Source: Hyposmocoma kahamanoa (lineage: Eukaryota; Arthropoda; Insecta; Lepidoptera; Cosmopterigidae). From it: a stretch of DNA of 64,000 nt. The DNA lies in contig NW_020654810.1 in the NCBI RefSeq assembly GCF_003589595.1, positions 9,652,739 to 9,716,738 on the forward strand, written 5' to 3'. Positions 22,453-33,829 of this stretch are shown here, piece after piece. Both the position numbers and the translations under genes were made by a program. Every line of letters begins with the position of its first letter. Within the stretch, counting starts at the first letter, position 1. The notes below the pieces were generated by a model. The model ran no database searches, was not told the DNA's origin, and worked only from the letters and a program-made list of their open reading frames with translations.

Positions 22453-23958
22453 TTATTTGAAAACAGGTCTGCAGATTCCTAGAGCGTCAGGCTTAGTACC
22501 ATTGGGACATTGATTCGGAACAGTTATGATGTTTCTCATGGCATCTTTGGTTTTTTTCTTGATAATGCTGTTTTTGAATTCATGTACGATAGCATCGACT
22601 ACTTCGGAGCGTCTGAAATAAAATTGATAGGCAGAAATAAATATCTAACTCTATATTTTTAACTTAATAAACGTTAAATACGTCTAATTATGGTAGTAAA
22701 TCTGATCTGAATCTTTTTGAGCTTACTAAATATTTGATAATTTTTGACATAGATTTCTACAAAAAATTAGGTAGATTGCTTTTTTCCTGATCGAAAATGT
22801 ACCTATAAAACTTAATTTAGACAAAATTATTGGTTGCGCTTTTATTCGTTCAGAGTAGGTATGTATGTACTACAGTAACAAAATAATGACGTTCACATCA
22901 ATCAATCAATCTCAGTTATTTGTAGATAAAATAATGTTGCGTAATCCTAGTTGTAAATCCCTAGTACTAAAGTGCGTCAGCGGTAAATTCGCAGGAACTT
23001 GGGTCTAGTAAGATACCTAGGTAGGTACCGACCTACTTAAGATCATCGATGTACATTTCACAACCACATATTTCAAGATATTGTTTTCCAAGTAGTTAGG
23101 CGATATGTATGCGAATAAATGATTATCTAGGTTACTTTCACTTACATAGACATCTCTATGTGAGGTAAATTTTGGCTGGTACCTACTCAGATACTTAAAG
23201 GTTCATTATTCAGTATGGGAGAAGTATCTAAAGATTGTGCAAAGAACATTGTAAATTATACTTACAGAATCGACCTGAGATCCCCGTTCCATACTTCGCG
23301 ACAAGCTCCATTGATATACTCCTGACCTGGAGGGCAGTTCGGAGGAACAGTCACAGTATTGTGGGGCAATAAAAATGACCACACTTCGCGACATTGGCCG
23401 TTTATCCATTGCTGTCCATTCGGGCAGTTTTGTGGCAGCGTCACAACATTTCGTGGCTCATCCGCATCGAGTCTCACCCTAAACAAGAACACTCGGAATA
23501 AAGTCGGAAAGAGATGTCCGGCTGCTTTTGAATATAGTGTAAAAGATTTTCTGATCCGCAAATATCGCAAAAAAACAATTGATTAGCACTTTTGAATTCA
23601 TAACTCTTTCAATCAAATCGATAAAGCAATCAAATGTGGCTTATCGAACTTCATCTGCCTTTGGATGTTATCATTTCTAACTCTTTCTATAGGTACGTAT
23701 TCATGTAATAAAAGGTTCTATAGTTAAATCTGAAAATGAAATAATCTGCTATTGTATTGTATGTACTTACACTGCCACGAGAAATTCGTCCTTGGGTACT
23801 ACATTCCAAACATCGCGACACTGGCCGTTGATCCACTGCTGACCTGGCGGGCACTTTGGTGGAGGTACCGTTACCGTGTTATATGGATTTATCTTTTCAC
23901 CATACGGACGACCAACACACATAGTTGCAAGCGCCGACACTAAAAACACCAATAACAT
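22453..23958 (-). CDS. Secreted 186-aa protein with four C-P-x-G-x6-G-x-C modules
   Basis: Three exons on the minus strand: 23771-23958, 23266-23478 and 22453-22612, with GT–AG junctions in matching phase and 561 nt in total. Residues 1-16 form a signal peptide. Four cysteine pairs follow at C36/C47, C81/C92, C111/C122 and C169/C181. Each pair is introduced by N-x-V/I-T-V/L-P and has the form CPPGQQWINGQCR, usually followed by xVW. The fourth module, CPNGTKPDALGIC, is the most divergent. A basic, probably helical linker (about 134-160) separates modules 3 and 4. The product is probably extracellular with one short disulfide loop per module. I do not recognise a named family. A polyadenylation signal candidate is at 22237-22242. 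The exon at 26475-26607 encodes a similar module. Confidence 0.8.
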
Positions 23959-24364
23959 TTTTAATCAAGAAAACAGTTTGTCTCGCAACGTGAGAAATAG
24001 GTGATAGCTCTGAACACAAGAAAGGAATGTAATTGATTTTTGATTTAATTTATCGTTTCGCCTGAAGTAGACACGAATGATGACGTTGATGATAAGCAAT
24101 CTATACATTGTTTATAAGCACAGAAACATAGACAGGTATTAATTGATGACTATTTATTTGCTAATTATAAGATAAGATATAGAGCACTTACCCTTACCAT
24201 GAGTTATAAATCTAGGTACATAATTTATATGTATAATGAGATAATTTTGAGCACCCAAAATGTAAAATATATAACAAAAAAGACATATAGGTAAGTTAAA
24301 ATACAAGTAGAGATACATAAATAATTACAATACAATTAATTGACTAACTTTGATGATAGCGATT

Positions 24365-24560
24365 TCTTAGGTTTTTGCGATTGTTATACATAGGGACTAT
24401 TTTTCGGATCTAAATCACGTGTATTTGTTTTTTCAAACAAACCAACGTTTCAGGCCCTGTACAGGTCCCATGGCTACGGGTGTTTGAAACAACAAATATA
24501 CGCTATTTAGATCCGAAGAATAGTTTCATAACTTTGAAGATTTCAAGATTTAAAGATCGT
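24365..24560. repeat. Dispersed repeat 'D' copy with inverted ends
   Basis: CATAGGGACTATTTTTCGGA, CAAACAAACCAACGTTTCAG and the inverted TATTTAGATCCGAAGAATAG give the fold-back layout seen at 44290. Confidence 0.6.
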
Positions 24561-25610
24561 GTCGTTATAACTCCTCAGAAGTGTCGGTAACTTTAGAACA
24601 CGTTGTAGCTAAATATTATGTTTAATATTTGATTATAACTACTCTCTATTGGGGACGACAAAGTTTGGAAACAAAAGAATCGTAATACGTTTGTGACTAA
24701 TTTATTCATTTACTGCATCCGGTTAGTCATACCGACTTCAAAATTTGATGCATACGGCTTCATAACTTAAGGCGGCTAATTCGAAGTTTCGATGAGGGGT
24801 TGTCACTGGCTGTAAGTTCAAAATACAAGGTAAAAAAGTTTATTATAAATACTTTAAAAGTTGTAAAAATAGAGTTTGAAGATGTTTAGTGTATAGTTTT
24901 CCACGGAAAAGGATTATGTTTATATTGTTGTTAATGGTCATTAATTAGTGAAACTTCTTGGGTTTAAAATTACATTTTGCTTCAATTATCTACATCTGCT
25001 AATTTGGTAGCAATATTTTGTTTGCTGTGATGTGAGAGCCATTTCGTTTTTGTTAGTAAGAATACTGCTGGTACTTGCCTGTTGGATAAGAACGCCTACG
25101 ATTCTGTCATATTATAAAAAGAGAAATATAATGTAAACTTAATACTGGAAACTGGAAAGGATAAAAGAAATCGTATTTGAAAAAACAAAAAGAAATCGTA
25201 CTTTGAAAAAACAAAAAACGAATGATGGCAACAGTATGTAAGAAAATAGATTATGGGCTTTGGAAAATAGTAGATTGTACGTACAACAAGTGCATAAAAC
25301 GCGTCATTTTACATGAGAAGGCTATATTCACCTGAGCCGCAGGCGAAGGTGAATACTTAAGTCGAGGGTAAAATGGGTTTTATGAACGAGTTATACACTC
25401 TGCTTTTCACTTAGATTGCGAGGAAAATAAACAGCAATATTACAAATAAACGATTATTTAATTAAAATTGAATGTAAAATTACAACAATTAGAGATATTT
25501 AATGTGATGTTTTTTTATTTTATGCACTAGAGCATGAAATCCTATTTTATGCAGCTACACTCGGCATAAATTCGAACTTTAAGAGCATGAGAAGTGAAAA
25601 CTATACGAAT

Positions 25611-25660
25611 ACGAATTTGATCGAGGTAATGGTGGATTATATGTATATATAATCCACCAT

Positions 25661-25708
<48 letters not shown>

Positions 25709-25735
25709 ATCCACCATTACCTCGATCAAATTCGT
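25611..25735. repeat. Fold-back inverted repeat around a (TA)n core
   Basis: Arms from ACGAATTTGATCGAGGTAAT and its exact complement extend through GGTGGATTATA on each side. A further inverted unit (TATAATCCACCATTA) and a TA microsatellite lie in the centre. It could extrude as a cruciform. Confidence 0.85.
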
Positions 25736-26053
25736 TCAAGTAGGTACTGTCAAGAGCACGTCAAGCTTGACACTTAATATGTAAGGACAACGGCACATGG
25801 GACTACACATTTTTGTTCGAAAATTGCCTCCAGTGCAACGGAACAAGATACGTCAATGTGTAGCTTGATGCGCTGGCGTGTGTACAAAGTTTGAACCGAT
25901 TTTATCATAAACGGCATAGACTTGGATTTAAATCTTAAGTGTCCTTGTACTGTTTGAGTGCGACCATTATCTACGTCATTATTACGTCCTATATACTAAG
26001 TACTTACCCAATATCTGTAAAATTCAACAATAACAACAATTTGTTCATCATAG

Positions 26054-26607
26054 TTAAAATTTACTCAAAAATACTAGTAACTTTGAACAGCAATTGCTTC
26101 GGTCGTTTGTGAGATACCTAAAAGAAAAAATTGTCGAAATGTTCGAAGTTTTTTAAGTTTTATTTTTTATTTTATTTTATTATTTGTATTCAGGTTATAC
26201 GATCCATAAATACATATCGTAAAGATTAACATACATAATAATAATAACAGTAGGTAATAATGACTAATTATTATTATTTACACGTTTTGTCTGTGAGGTG
26301 TGCGCACCGTCCGATAGTCGATCTCGGAAACGTTGGTACATGACACCTTTCGACCAAAACTCATCCTACATGGGTCGACATAAATGTTGAGTTGGTACTC
26401 TAACCACAAATTAATTAAAATTCACATTGTTGGGGCCTCCAACTGCTCGACCCTTAGGATAGCATTATACTTACGTAATATTAAATGGTACAAGGTAGCG
26501 CGGTTTCAAGCGTGAAACACATTTTTTATTCCAAATATCCCATTTTTCGTCGACAGGGCAATACTTCCAGTGCGGTGAAAGCAATTTAGGACGATGAGAT
26601 AATTCAC
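26054..26607 (-). CDS. Partial gene: two exons with a related two-cysteine module
   Basis: Two candidate exons, 26475-26607 and 26054-26117, join in frame on the minus strand and end at a TAA stop. The first has a pyrimidine-rich acceptor and a GTAAGT donor. It encodes a module reading CPVDEKWDIWNKKC, close in spacing and composition to CPPGQQWINGQCR of the neighbouring gene. The second exon adds about 20 residues with two adjacent cysteines. The 5' exon, which should encode a signal peptide and end in phase 1, was not found up to 27.6 kb. This is either a tandem relative of the 22.4-24 kb gene with a distant first exon or a decaying copy. Confidence 0.42.
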
Positions 26608-27273
26608 CTAAAGAAAAAAAAACAACAACTCTGTAATAGAAAAGTATTCCATTATAATCAATACTTTTATAAATGCTCGTTTTTCCTAATGAGCTTAAGG
26701 CTTTTGAATTAAACTAACTTTTCACGACGTAAATAACATTCCTGCGCTAAAGAGGATCAATTTATCAATTGATGTCCATTGTAAAGTTCTTGATCATTCT
26801 TGAATGTAACGAGGTTACAAAGGGGACCTAGCTGCCTAATAAGTATGTCCTATTTACTGGTACATAACACGCTCATGTTAACGAATGCTCTACATAAGAC
26901 AAATGTGAAATGTAGGTACAGAAAACAAGGAGAGATAGCGAATGGGTAGGTTAAGTTCTAAGTCGCTGCAAACAAACGTAGAGGTGTTAGATACTTAAAA
27001 GAATGTTCTAAACATAGCGTATTGTCAGGCAGGTACATTTTGTTATGTTATGTTATTGGTATGTTATTTCCTCATCGTACCTACTAAAGCTACAATTGCA
27101 TATATTACAGATATAACTTTATTTTCATATCCCAGGTGCATGGTCATTTCTACAATTATTTATAAACATTAATCAAAAAGGGTATCGATTACAGAAACAA
27201 TGTCGTAATTATTGTTTGAGATACTCAGTACTTGGGCATCAAAGTATCGATTCCATGGAAGTGTTGAGTTTCA

Positions 27274-27339
27274 GTTAGCGGTGACCATGGGTACGTTTGT
27301 TTACGTACGTACACACACGTACCCATGGACACCGCTAAC
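27274..27339. repeat. Near-perfect hairpin upstream of the 491-aa gene
   Basis: GTTAGCGGTG-A-CCATGGGTACGT is mirrored by its complement with a single mismatch; the loop is a run of ACGT/CA repeats. It lies about 260 bp upstream of the start at 27597. Confidence 0.8.
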
Positions 27340-27596
27340 CTGGCCTAGGTAGGTCGTTGGTTACACGAGCGACATAACTTTGTAATAACCCTACGTCACA
27401 GCACTACGGTTCAGAGTGGCAAGCTAGCCAGTGGGGTGGGCGTCCAATAATCGACCTCTCAACTACTCGACGTTCCAGAAACATACTGACTCGGACCATT
27501 GCTTCGTGAATACGTGTGTTGGACTTCGTCGCAGTGCAAACCGAAGTAGGTGTGCAGTGTTAATTAATTGAACGAGGGTTTAAAAAAACTGTCAGA

Positions 27597-29072
27597 ATGA
27601 AAATAAAACTGTTACTTGTGTTACTACTTTTTGCAATCATTTGTGTCGAAGGAAAGAAGCTTGGAAAAAGTCGTAGTCGTGGATCAAGCCACAGCAGGAA
27701 AGCGAGCAATCCTCAACCAACGTCATCAATAAGTAATCCTCAGCCTGCCCCGAAACCTTCGTTGTTTGGATGGCAGGAACGACCTGCCCAGCGAACACAA
27801 ACGTCATCAAGGAAATCGAATTCACAAAGCCATTCGTATCCGTCGAGTCAAACTGGGTTATCTGGAAATCAGGCTAAACCGCCTGCGCATTCATATCCTT
27901 CAAGCCAGTCTGGTCTATCTGGTGGCCCAGTACGCAAACAACAAGATAATATACAAAGAAGCAGTGTACCACAGAGCTCATCGGGTCAGCATATTAACAA
28001 CCAGCAAGGCCACTCTTACCCTGCATCTAACGGGTTATCGGGAAGTGGTACCGGTGCAAGTTATCCACATCAACAAGGAAGCTTGTCTGGGGGTGCAGGG
28101 GGGGCAGCTCCACCCCCATACAGCGCTGGAAATTACCATCAACAAGGACCACCGCCGCCTTATTCGCAGTCAGGAGTTGGATATCCGAAACAGGCGCCTC
28201 CGCCCTATAGTGCAGGAAACTATCCAACAAATAATTTTGGAAATAATTACCATCACCCGCAGGGTCCACCGCCATCTTATCATGGCGGATATGGTGGATA
28301 TGGAGGATATAACCCAATGCGAACGCCGCAAATGCCAGGTTATTTTGGAAATTCTGGCGGTTATGGGGGCGTTAGTCGCTCAAGTAATATTTTGAAAGGT
28401 GTAGGTTTAGCAGGCGCTGGCGTAGGCACCATTTTAACTGGGTTGGCTCTATGGAACTTGGCTCGTTCTACTGGTCATCATCATCACACGGTAATTTATG
28501 ACAACAGGGGTCAACCTGTCGCAGTAGCACCTAATAACAGTACAGAGCCTGTTGTAGATCCTATATTGGGTGATTTGGTTAATTGTACTTTGACTATAAG
28601 TACTGATAATGCAACAGAAGTACTTGCAATACCATGTGCCATTGCTACTTCCTTTACTCCGGAAGCTGACGTAAAAGATGGTAGCCCTGTCGACAATCCG
28701 AACGATAATACCAAATGTACAGTTACAGTGGTCACAAAAGCTGGTAGAGAATTTATGACTACTATTCCATGCTCGACTCTGCTGAACACTGCTGCGGAAA
28801 ATAATGTTACTGAGCCTCCTATATTGGACAATGCCCCGGAAATGGTAAATGGTATGGTAGCTCCTCCTCCGGACACGTCCAATTTAGGTCAACCCTCTGC
28901 ACTGGGTTACTCCACTGCGCCAGACAGTATTTCCCTGAACTGCACAGCTGAACAGGGTGATGTTCGAGATCCGATTAATCCATGTTTCGCTGTAAATAGT
29001 AATTTAACTATTATACCATTGCCCGTAACTGTTAACAGCTCTGCATTGTTGACTACTCCAAGCAGTGCATAG
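27597..29072 (+). CDS. Intronless secreted or membrane protein, low-complexity N-terminal half and three C…PC modules, 491 aa
   Basis: A single open frame starts at an ATG followed by a strong signal peptide (residues 1-19). Residues 20-260 are rich in S, Q, P, G and Y: a basic start (KKLGKSRSRG), repeats of the type SHSYPSSQ-x-GLSG, PPPPYSxG, and GGYGGYGGY. A hydrophobic glycine/alanine stretch lies at about 266-287 and is followed by HHHH. The C-terminal part carries three paired-cysteine units, C330/C347, C374/C392 and C449/C463. Each starts CT (CTLT, CTVT, CTAE) and ends (I/N)PC, and there are at least six N-x-S/T sequons. If the hydrophobic stretch spans the membrane, the glycosylated domain should be extracellular. 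There is no hydrophobic C-terminus of the GPI-anchor type. I recognise no named family. A polyadenylation signal candidate lies near 29294. Confidence 0.85.
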   Translation: MKIKLLLVLLLFAIICVEGKKLGKSRSRGSSHSRKASNPQPTSSISNPQPAPKPSLFGWQERPAQRTQTSSRKSNSQSHSYPSSQTGLSGNQAKPPAHSYPSSQSGLSGGPVRKQQDNIQRSSVPQSSSGQHINNQQGHSYPASNGLSGSGTGASYPHQQGSLSGGAGGAAPPPYSAGNYHQQGPPPPYSQSGVGYPKQAPPPYSAGNYPTNNFGNNYHHPQGPPPSYHGGYGGYGGYNPMRTPQMPGYFGNSGGYGGVSRSSNILKGVGLAGAGVGTILTGLALWNLARSTGHHHHTVIYDNRGQPVAVAPNNSTEPVVDPILGDLVNCTLTISTDNATEVLAIPCAIATSFTPEADVKDGSPVDNPNDNTKCTVTVVTKAGREFMTTIPCSTLLNTAAENNVTEPPILDNAPEMVNGMVAPPPDTSNLGQPSALGYSTAPDSISLNCTAEQGDVRDPINPCFAVNSNLTIIPLPVTVNSSALLTTPSSA

Positions 29073-29667
29073 CTTTGTTAGCTTTTGTACACAAAATAAT
29101 GTTTATAATTTTAATATAATTTTTTCGATTAGCTTCTGTAATACTGTTTTATATTTAATTTTAATATAATTTTCAGTTTAACACCAAGTAAACCACATTT
29201 CATTTGGTAATTAGTTATTAACTCTGGGTATCGTAAGGTAATCGTCCTTTTAAATTAAATTTTTTTTTTAACATCTGACGATATCTGCAATAATAAATCG
29301 CCGAGAATTCACGATTTGAGTTTCATTCCGATGGATGCCATGTAGGACTAGGATTTTTGCAGACCCTAACAAACCTATGAACCTTGAAAACATTAGCTTT
29401 AAATTAGATTGTTCCGTGATGAAATTTTATCAGTGCTGCGTTTTTCAAATAAGTATAAGGTACTACTAATATGAAGTAGCAAAAATTCTTAGCAACTATG
29501 CAGTTCTTTGAACAATATTGAGTAGAGTCATATATACAGTACATTTTTCCTATGGGGTATCTAAAATTCTCGTATAAGTTTGTTTTTCTATACATGGCAG
29601 GAGCAATATAAAATTAATTATTATCTGTAATCTCATTTGTTGATGTTTCTTTTCTAAACGCTATTAA

Positions 29668-29860
29668 GCTAATTGTTTGGACTTATGGTATGGTGTAACG
29701 TGCTAGGTTCAATTCCCGGGCCGCGAGAAATATTTGTGTGGCCGACATTTATTTGTCTCATGAGTTTGGGTGTAATTTGTGGTTGTCCATGGCACCCGCG
29801 ACACAGGGTTTCCCTATTGCAGGGCTATGTTGAGTGTGGGCGTTATTATTATTATTATTT
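29668..29860 (+). mobile_element. tRNA-derived SINE, 'GTTGTC' family copy 3, 5'-truncated head
   Basis: Retains GGTTCAATTCCCGGGCCGCG and TGAGTTTGGGTGTAATTTGT, and ends in a (TTA)n tail. The A-box region is lost. Confidence 0.7.
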
Positions 29861-30171
29861 GAATTAAACCAAGTTATTAACTAAGCTGACATCGGGGTAG
29901 GTATTTTTGTAATGCCATTTGTCGTACTCTGGTGCATGACTCTGATGGGAACGGGTCTTGTCTAGGAGATAATAGGACAGTTATAATTATAAAGTCTTTA
30001 TAAAATTAAATAATTATTAAACAAATGAACAAATCAAATAAATATATTCCAATGAAACATGATATTTTTCTATTTATCGCATAATTGATTTGTGAAAGGC
30101 GCGTTCCATTGTTATTATTTCCCATACCGATACCCTACGATACGTGGAACAATAACTAGAATTAACTCTTA

Positions 30172-30498
30172 GGCTCAACTCACACTGGCGCATATACGAA
30201 GCGTCGCATCGCGTCCTGTTTTTCAATTGCAACGCTCCGCGATGCGCGTCGATGCGCGACGACACTCGCATTAGTGCGTCCGGATCACAGCGTGGTCGGC
30301 GTCTGACGCCTCACTGCGGTCCAGTGACGCGCGAAGTCGCTCGACTGCATCCAAGCGTCGACCCGCGTCGACGCCCGTTTCCATATTTGCATAACACAAA
30401 TTTGTACTATAATAATGGGAAAATAGAGATGAATATACTATATGCGAAAAACATGACGCGTCGTGACGCTTCGACTCTGCGCCAGTGTGAGTTAAGCC
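30172..30498. mobile_element. MITE, GGCTCAACTCACACTGGCGC inverted repeats
   Basis: Ends GGCTCAACTCACACTGGCGC and the complement of GCGCCAGTGTGAGTTAAGCC, flanked by TTA and ATA. The interior is rich in GCGTCG/CGACGC. A short derivative of the same family is at 45552. It ends 3 bp before the next MITE. Confidence 0.8.
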
Positions 30499-30501
30499 AT
30501 A

Positions 30502-30665
30502 TGGTCGTATTCCAGAACTCTACTCAATACTCAATTCAGGACTTGAGTATGATTTCAAGCACTGGAAATTCGACCCTAATGGAAAGGACTTGAGTATGAT
30601 TTCTAGTGCTTAAAATCATACTTAAATCCTGACTTGAGAATTGAGTAGATTCTGGAATACGACCA
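30502..30665. mobile_element. MITE (GGGTCGTATTCCAGAACT family) copy 2
   Basis: Inverted ends GGTCGTATTCCAGAACTCTA and their complement. It is directly abutted by the 30172 MITE. Confidence 0.8.
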
Positions 30666-31540
30666 TTAAGCTTAAAGCATACAACGCTGAAGGGGTCACT
30701 TATGGGCAGTCCTAGTGTTGGCTCATGGGTCATATTTCAATTTTCATTTTGAAAAATTAGTACTTTTCAGAAAAATAAATGTTTTTCCGAATATTTTTGC
30801 TATCTTTTCCACATTTAGATACTGACACCTGTCAAAATTTTAAGATACTGATCGAAAACGATGGAGCCAATAGAATTTTTTTTATCTATGATTAATTTTT
30901 TCACTGTTGTCCAATCATTTTACGACTCGTTTTACTTTAACTTGCTTTTAGATATAGAGTTTTATTTTATAATACACGTTAAATAAAACTTCAAAAGATA
31001 TATCTAAACTTGGTATATAGTATGAGCCTTCGAATTATATTATTCAAATTTTTCAGAAATTTTTCCGGAAAAATTTCCACAACTTGAAAGTTTTCGGAAA
31101 ATTACCCAACAGTTGCAGTCCTACTGTTAAAGTACAAGAAAAAAATACTACCGCACAATTAACTATTTTTGAATCGATAATTCACCGCGTTAAGCGCTCC
31201 TCGAAATAAGTCGTCTAGCCGAGGCTACTGAAATTACATTATATTTTTAAATTAATTAAGTAAAATAAACCAACGTTGCGGTTTCTACATCTGAAAGTTT
31301 TCTTTTTTTAAACGCATACCACAATCTAGAGATAAAAATGTAAGATGACGTATACAACCAAGAACACGTCTGACGCGACTGAACTGTTGTCATCGTTCGT
31401 AACCGCATAAAGTTGAATTAAAATCTTATGTGTTAAAAACTGAAATAAAATATATTTTAGTTCTTATTTAAATGACAATTTATATTTTGTACCCTTTTTT
31501 AAAAAAATCTACGAACTAATGAAACTTATTACTTGGGTGG

Positions 31541-31908
31541 GGTGTATTCATACAAATATTTATTACTATTTATTTAACGTACATACAGTAGTATTAATTG
31601 ATAATATAATACTATATGTATGGAGGCTCGTCGCATAACCGTAATCATGCCGAGATATAACAGTTCAAAGCTATGAATTTTTACAAGGCGCGAATGAAAA
31701 TTATAAAATCATTTAGAAGGCATTGACACAAGTAATATAATTACTACGGCAGCTCAGCTCCAAACCGCAATCATTTCAGGATAATAGAATAGCTAAGTTT
31801 GAAATTGCGTTATTTCCTTGTAAAATTCATAACTTTGGTCAAATTATATTTCGCAACAGCTAAGGTTTGGAGACGAGCAGGAATAGTATTACTTTGTATG
31901 AATACGCC
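31541..31908. mobile_element. MITE, GG(T/C)GTATTCATACAAA inverted repeats
   Basis: Left GGTGTATTCATACAAATATT, right complement GGCGTATTCATACAAAGTAA. Subterminal blocks containing GGAGGCTCGTCGCATAACCG are echoed in reverse near the right end. Confidence 0.65.
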
Positions 31909-32209
31909 ATATACCTACTAATAAGTTATTTTATTTGACACACAAGCCCAAAGCCCTTTTTAGTGAATTTGATATAAGTATTATAAAGATATAGATACAT
32001 CATCATACATTATTCATCTAGCAATATTGTTTAGATGAAGTTTTCACACTCGTTTCGAAATGATACTATACGTAAGTTACTTGTTCAATATTTTAATAAT
32101 CACCGACGCTGAATATCGATAACGTCCCATCTCTGGCAAATCCACTAAAATCGATTCTATCAATCGATGGAACCATGGACGTATTATTTAAACCATCCAT
32201 GATGGAAAG

Positions 32210-32435
32210 CTCTCGACCTTTGGGAGGGAAAAGTGTCGTTTTTATTTTGACTTTCAATTATTTTGTGAAATCTAGTTTAAAGTGGAATAGTATAGTGCTA
32301 TTGTGCCTTAATCGAAGATGAAAACGTGAAATTATACGAATCTCAAACTAGAATACCCGTATCGGCCTGTTTTAAGGAATCCCGAGTCAATCCAAGCACG
32401 CCGCCGCCTCAAATTGCCTATCCTCTTTGCAATAT
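32210..32435 (-). repeat. Reverse, 5'-truncated copy of the 40-kb duplicated repeat
   Basis: In reverse it matches 40172-40370: GAGGATAGGCAATTTGAGGC, GGATTGACTCGGGATTCCTT and GGCCGATACGGGTATT. Its version of the small ORF keeps frame with one extra CGG codon but has lost the start. Confidence 0.8.
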
Positions 32436-32438
32436 AAT

Positions 32439-32484
32439 ATTCATATCTCATAGTTCCTTAAGCAAGGAACTATGAGATATGAAT
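32439..32484. repeat. Perfect 21-bp inverted repeat with 4-bp loop
   Basis: Arm TCATATCTCATAGTTCCTT (plus two flanking bases) is followed by AAGC and its exact complement. It lies at the truncated edge of the 32.2-kb repeat copy. Confidence 0.85.
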
Positions 32485-32670
32485 AAACAAATTAGTCTAT
32501 TTAAAGGAAAAATATTATAATATACTATTATTACAACAGCTAAACTTTTGTATTATTCTAGAAAATATTATTGTGCATAATTTTCTTTACTTTTTTTGCA
32601 TTGGCAACGTGGAATACATCTAATTTTGTCTCGATCACGTCCCGATTAAAGGGGGTATTCATTATTCTGA

Positions 32671-32788
32671 GGCTTAGCATAAGCCCGAAGACAAATATCT
32701 AATCTTCGAACTGTCAATTTTCTCTCTAAAATCTCGAGATTTTGACAGTGCGAAGAGATAACTTTTGTCTTCGGGCTCATGCTAAGCC
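32671..32788. mobile_element. Short inverted-repeat element (GGCTTAGCATAAGCCCGAAG)
   Basis: About 47-bp arms: GGCTTAGCATAAGCCCGAAG on the left, complement of CTTCGGGCTCATGCTAAGCC on the right. Only a short core between them. Confidence 0.75.
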
Positions 32789-33038
32789 TGCTGCATTGCA
32801 GTCCCCCTTGCCGTCCGCCGAGTTCTGCAGGATTATGAATGTACTCACAGCGTGTAAGCCATCCTGCAATACTGCAATGCGTTCTGCGAGACTCTGTACG
32901 TGGACCACACGCAGGATAGTATGTGAGCAGTTTGTGAGTGAATAGCCCGTTTTAGAAGCACAGACCATTTTGTATACAGAGACAACATTTTCTAAACAAC
33001 TCTAAAAAAATGGTGGGCTTTTGAAGTTATAAATCTTA

Positions 33039-33203
33039 GGGTCGTATTCCAGAACCCTACTCAATGCTCAAGTCAGGACTTGAGTATGATTTCAAGTCCT
33101 AGAAATCATACTCAAGTCCTTGCCATTAGGGTCGTATTTCCAATGATTGAAATCATACTTAAGTCCTGACTTGAGCATTGAGTAGAGTTCTGGAATACGA
33201 CTC
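33039..33203. mobile_element. MITE (GGGTCGTATTCCAGAACT family) copy 3, TTA target duplication
   Basis: GGGTCGTATTCCAGAACCCT at the left is mirrored at the right; TTA flanks both sides. Confidence 0.8.
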
Positions 33204-33829
33204 TTAAAGGATGGAGATAGCCTAAGTTAGAAGAATTTACGAAGATTATTTTTATTTTAAGTATATTATGAAGAAAAAACGAAGAAAGAAGCAGTGATGA
33301 AGAAAGTAAGAACTATATTCCTTATATGTACACCAATTTACAAAAGACTTTATCCAAAAAATTCCAATAATTACAAATTCTACAAGTTTTTGTTCAAAGT
33401 GATAGAAAATAATGTGATTTAAGTTAAAGTGAAAACATAAATATTGACTCACGCCGTTTAAGACAATTCATAAAACCCAAATAAGTGAACTAAGTATTTA
33501 AAAGAAAGTGAAAACATAATGTATTAGAACCGCAATGAAAAATATTATTGATGATCCCGATATTTAAACGAAGACGTGGCGCAAAAGACTTATATCCAAG
33601 CCAAAACTCTTAATAAAAAAATCTAAAGTACTGTCAAAATCGTTGTAAAAAAAAAACAACTTTATTTCATTCCTGTTAGTGTTTATAGTAATTTAACGAG
33701 ACATGACAATTTGTTTATGTATCGTGCGTTACTTGATATTTCCGTCAAGCGGACAGGTTTAAGTTTCACTCCCAGAATATTACATAGAATTGTGTTTTAT
33801 CTGAAAAAGCTGCTACCAAATTCTTAAAA

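Larger units (their letters stand above)
23959..26053. other. Non-coding spacer with repeats
   Basis: Contains a repeat 'D' copy (24365-24560), a fold-back element (25611-25735) and short repeats at 25746-25890. The rest is AT-rich without a supported gene. Confidence 0.4.
29073..33829. other. Gene-free interval built largely of repeats
   Basis: Holds a SINE (29668), inverted-repeat elements at 30172, 30502, 31541, 32671 and 33039, and a reverse copy of the 40-kb repeat (32210-32440). Between these I see AT-rich sequence and no supported gene. The last few hundred bases should include the GPR143 promoter. Confidence 0.5.

Noticed and set aside
27766..28395. Second long frame inside the 491-aa gene
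   Set aside because: Out-of-frame shadow of repetitive codons, with no signal peptide or domain.
27597..29072. Homology to vertebrate prion protein
   Set aside because: The layout is similar, but there is no alignable core, octarepeat or GPI signal; convergence is more likely.
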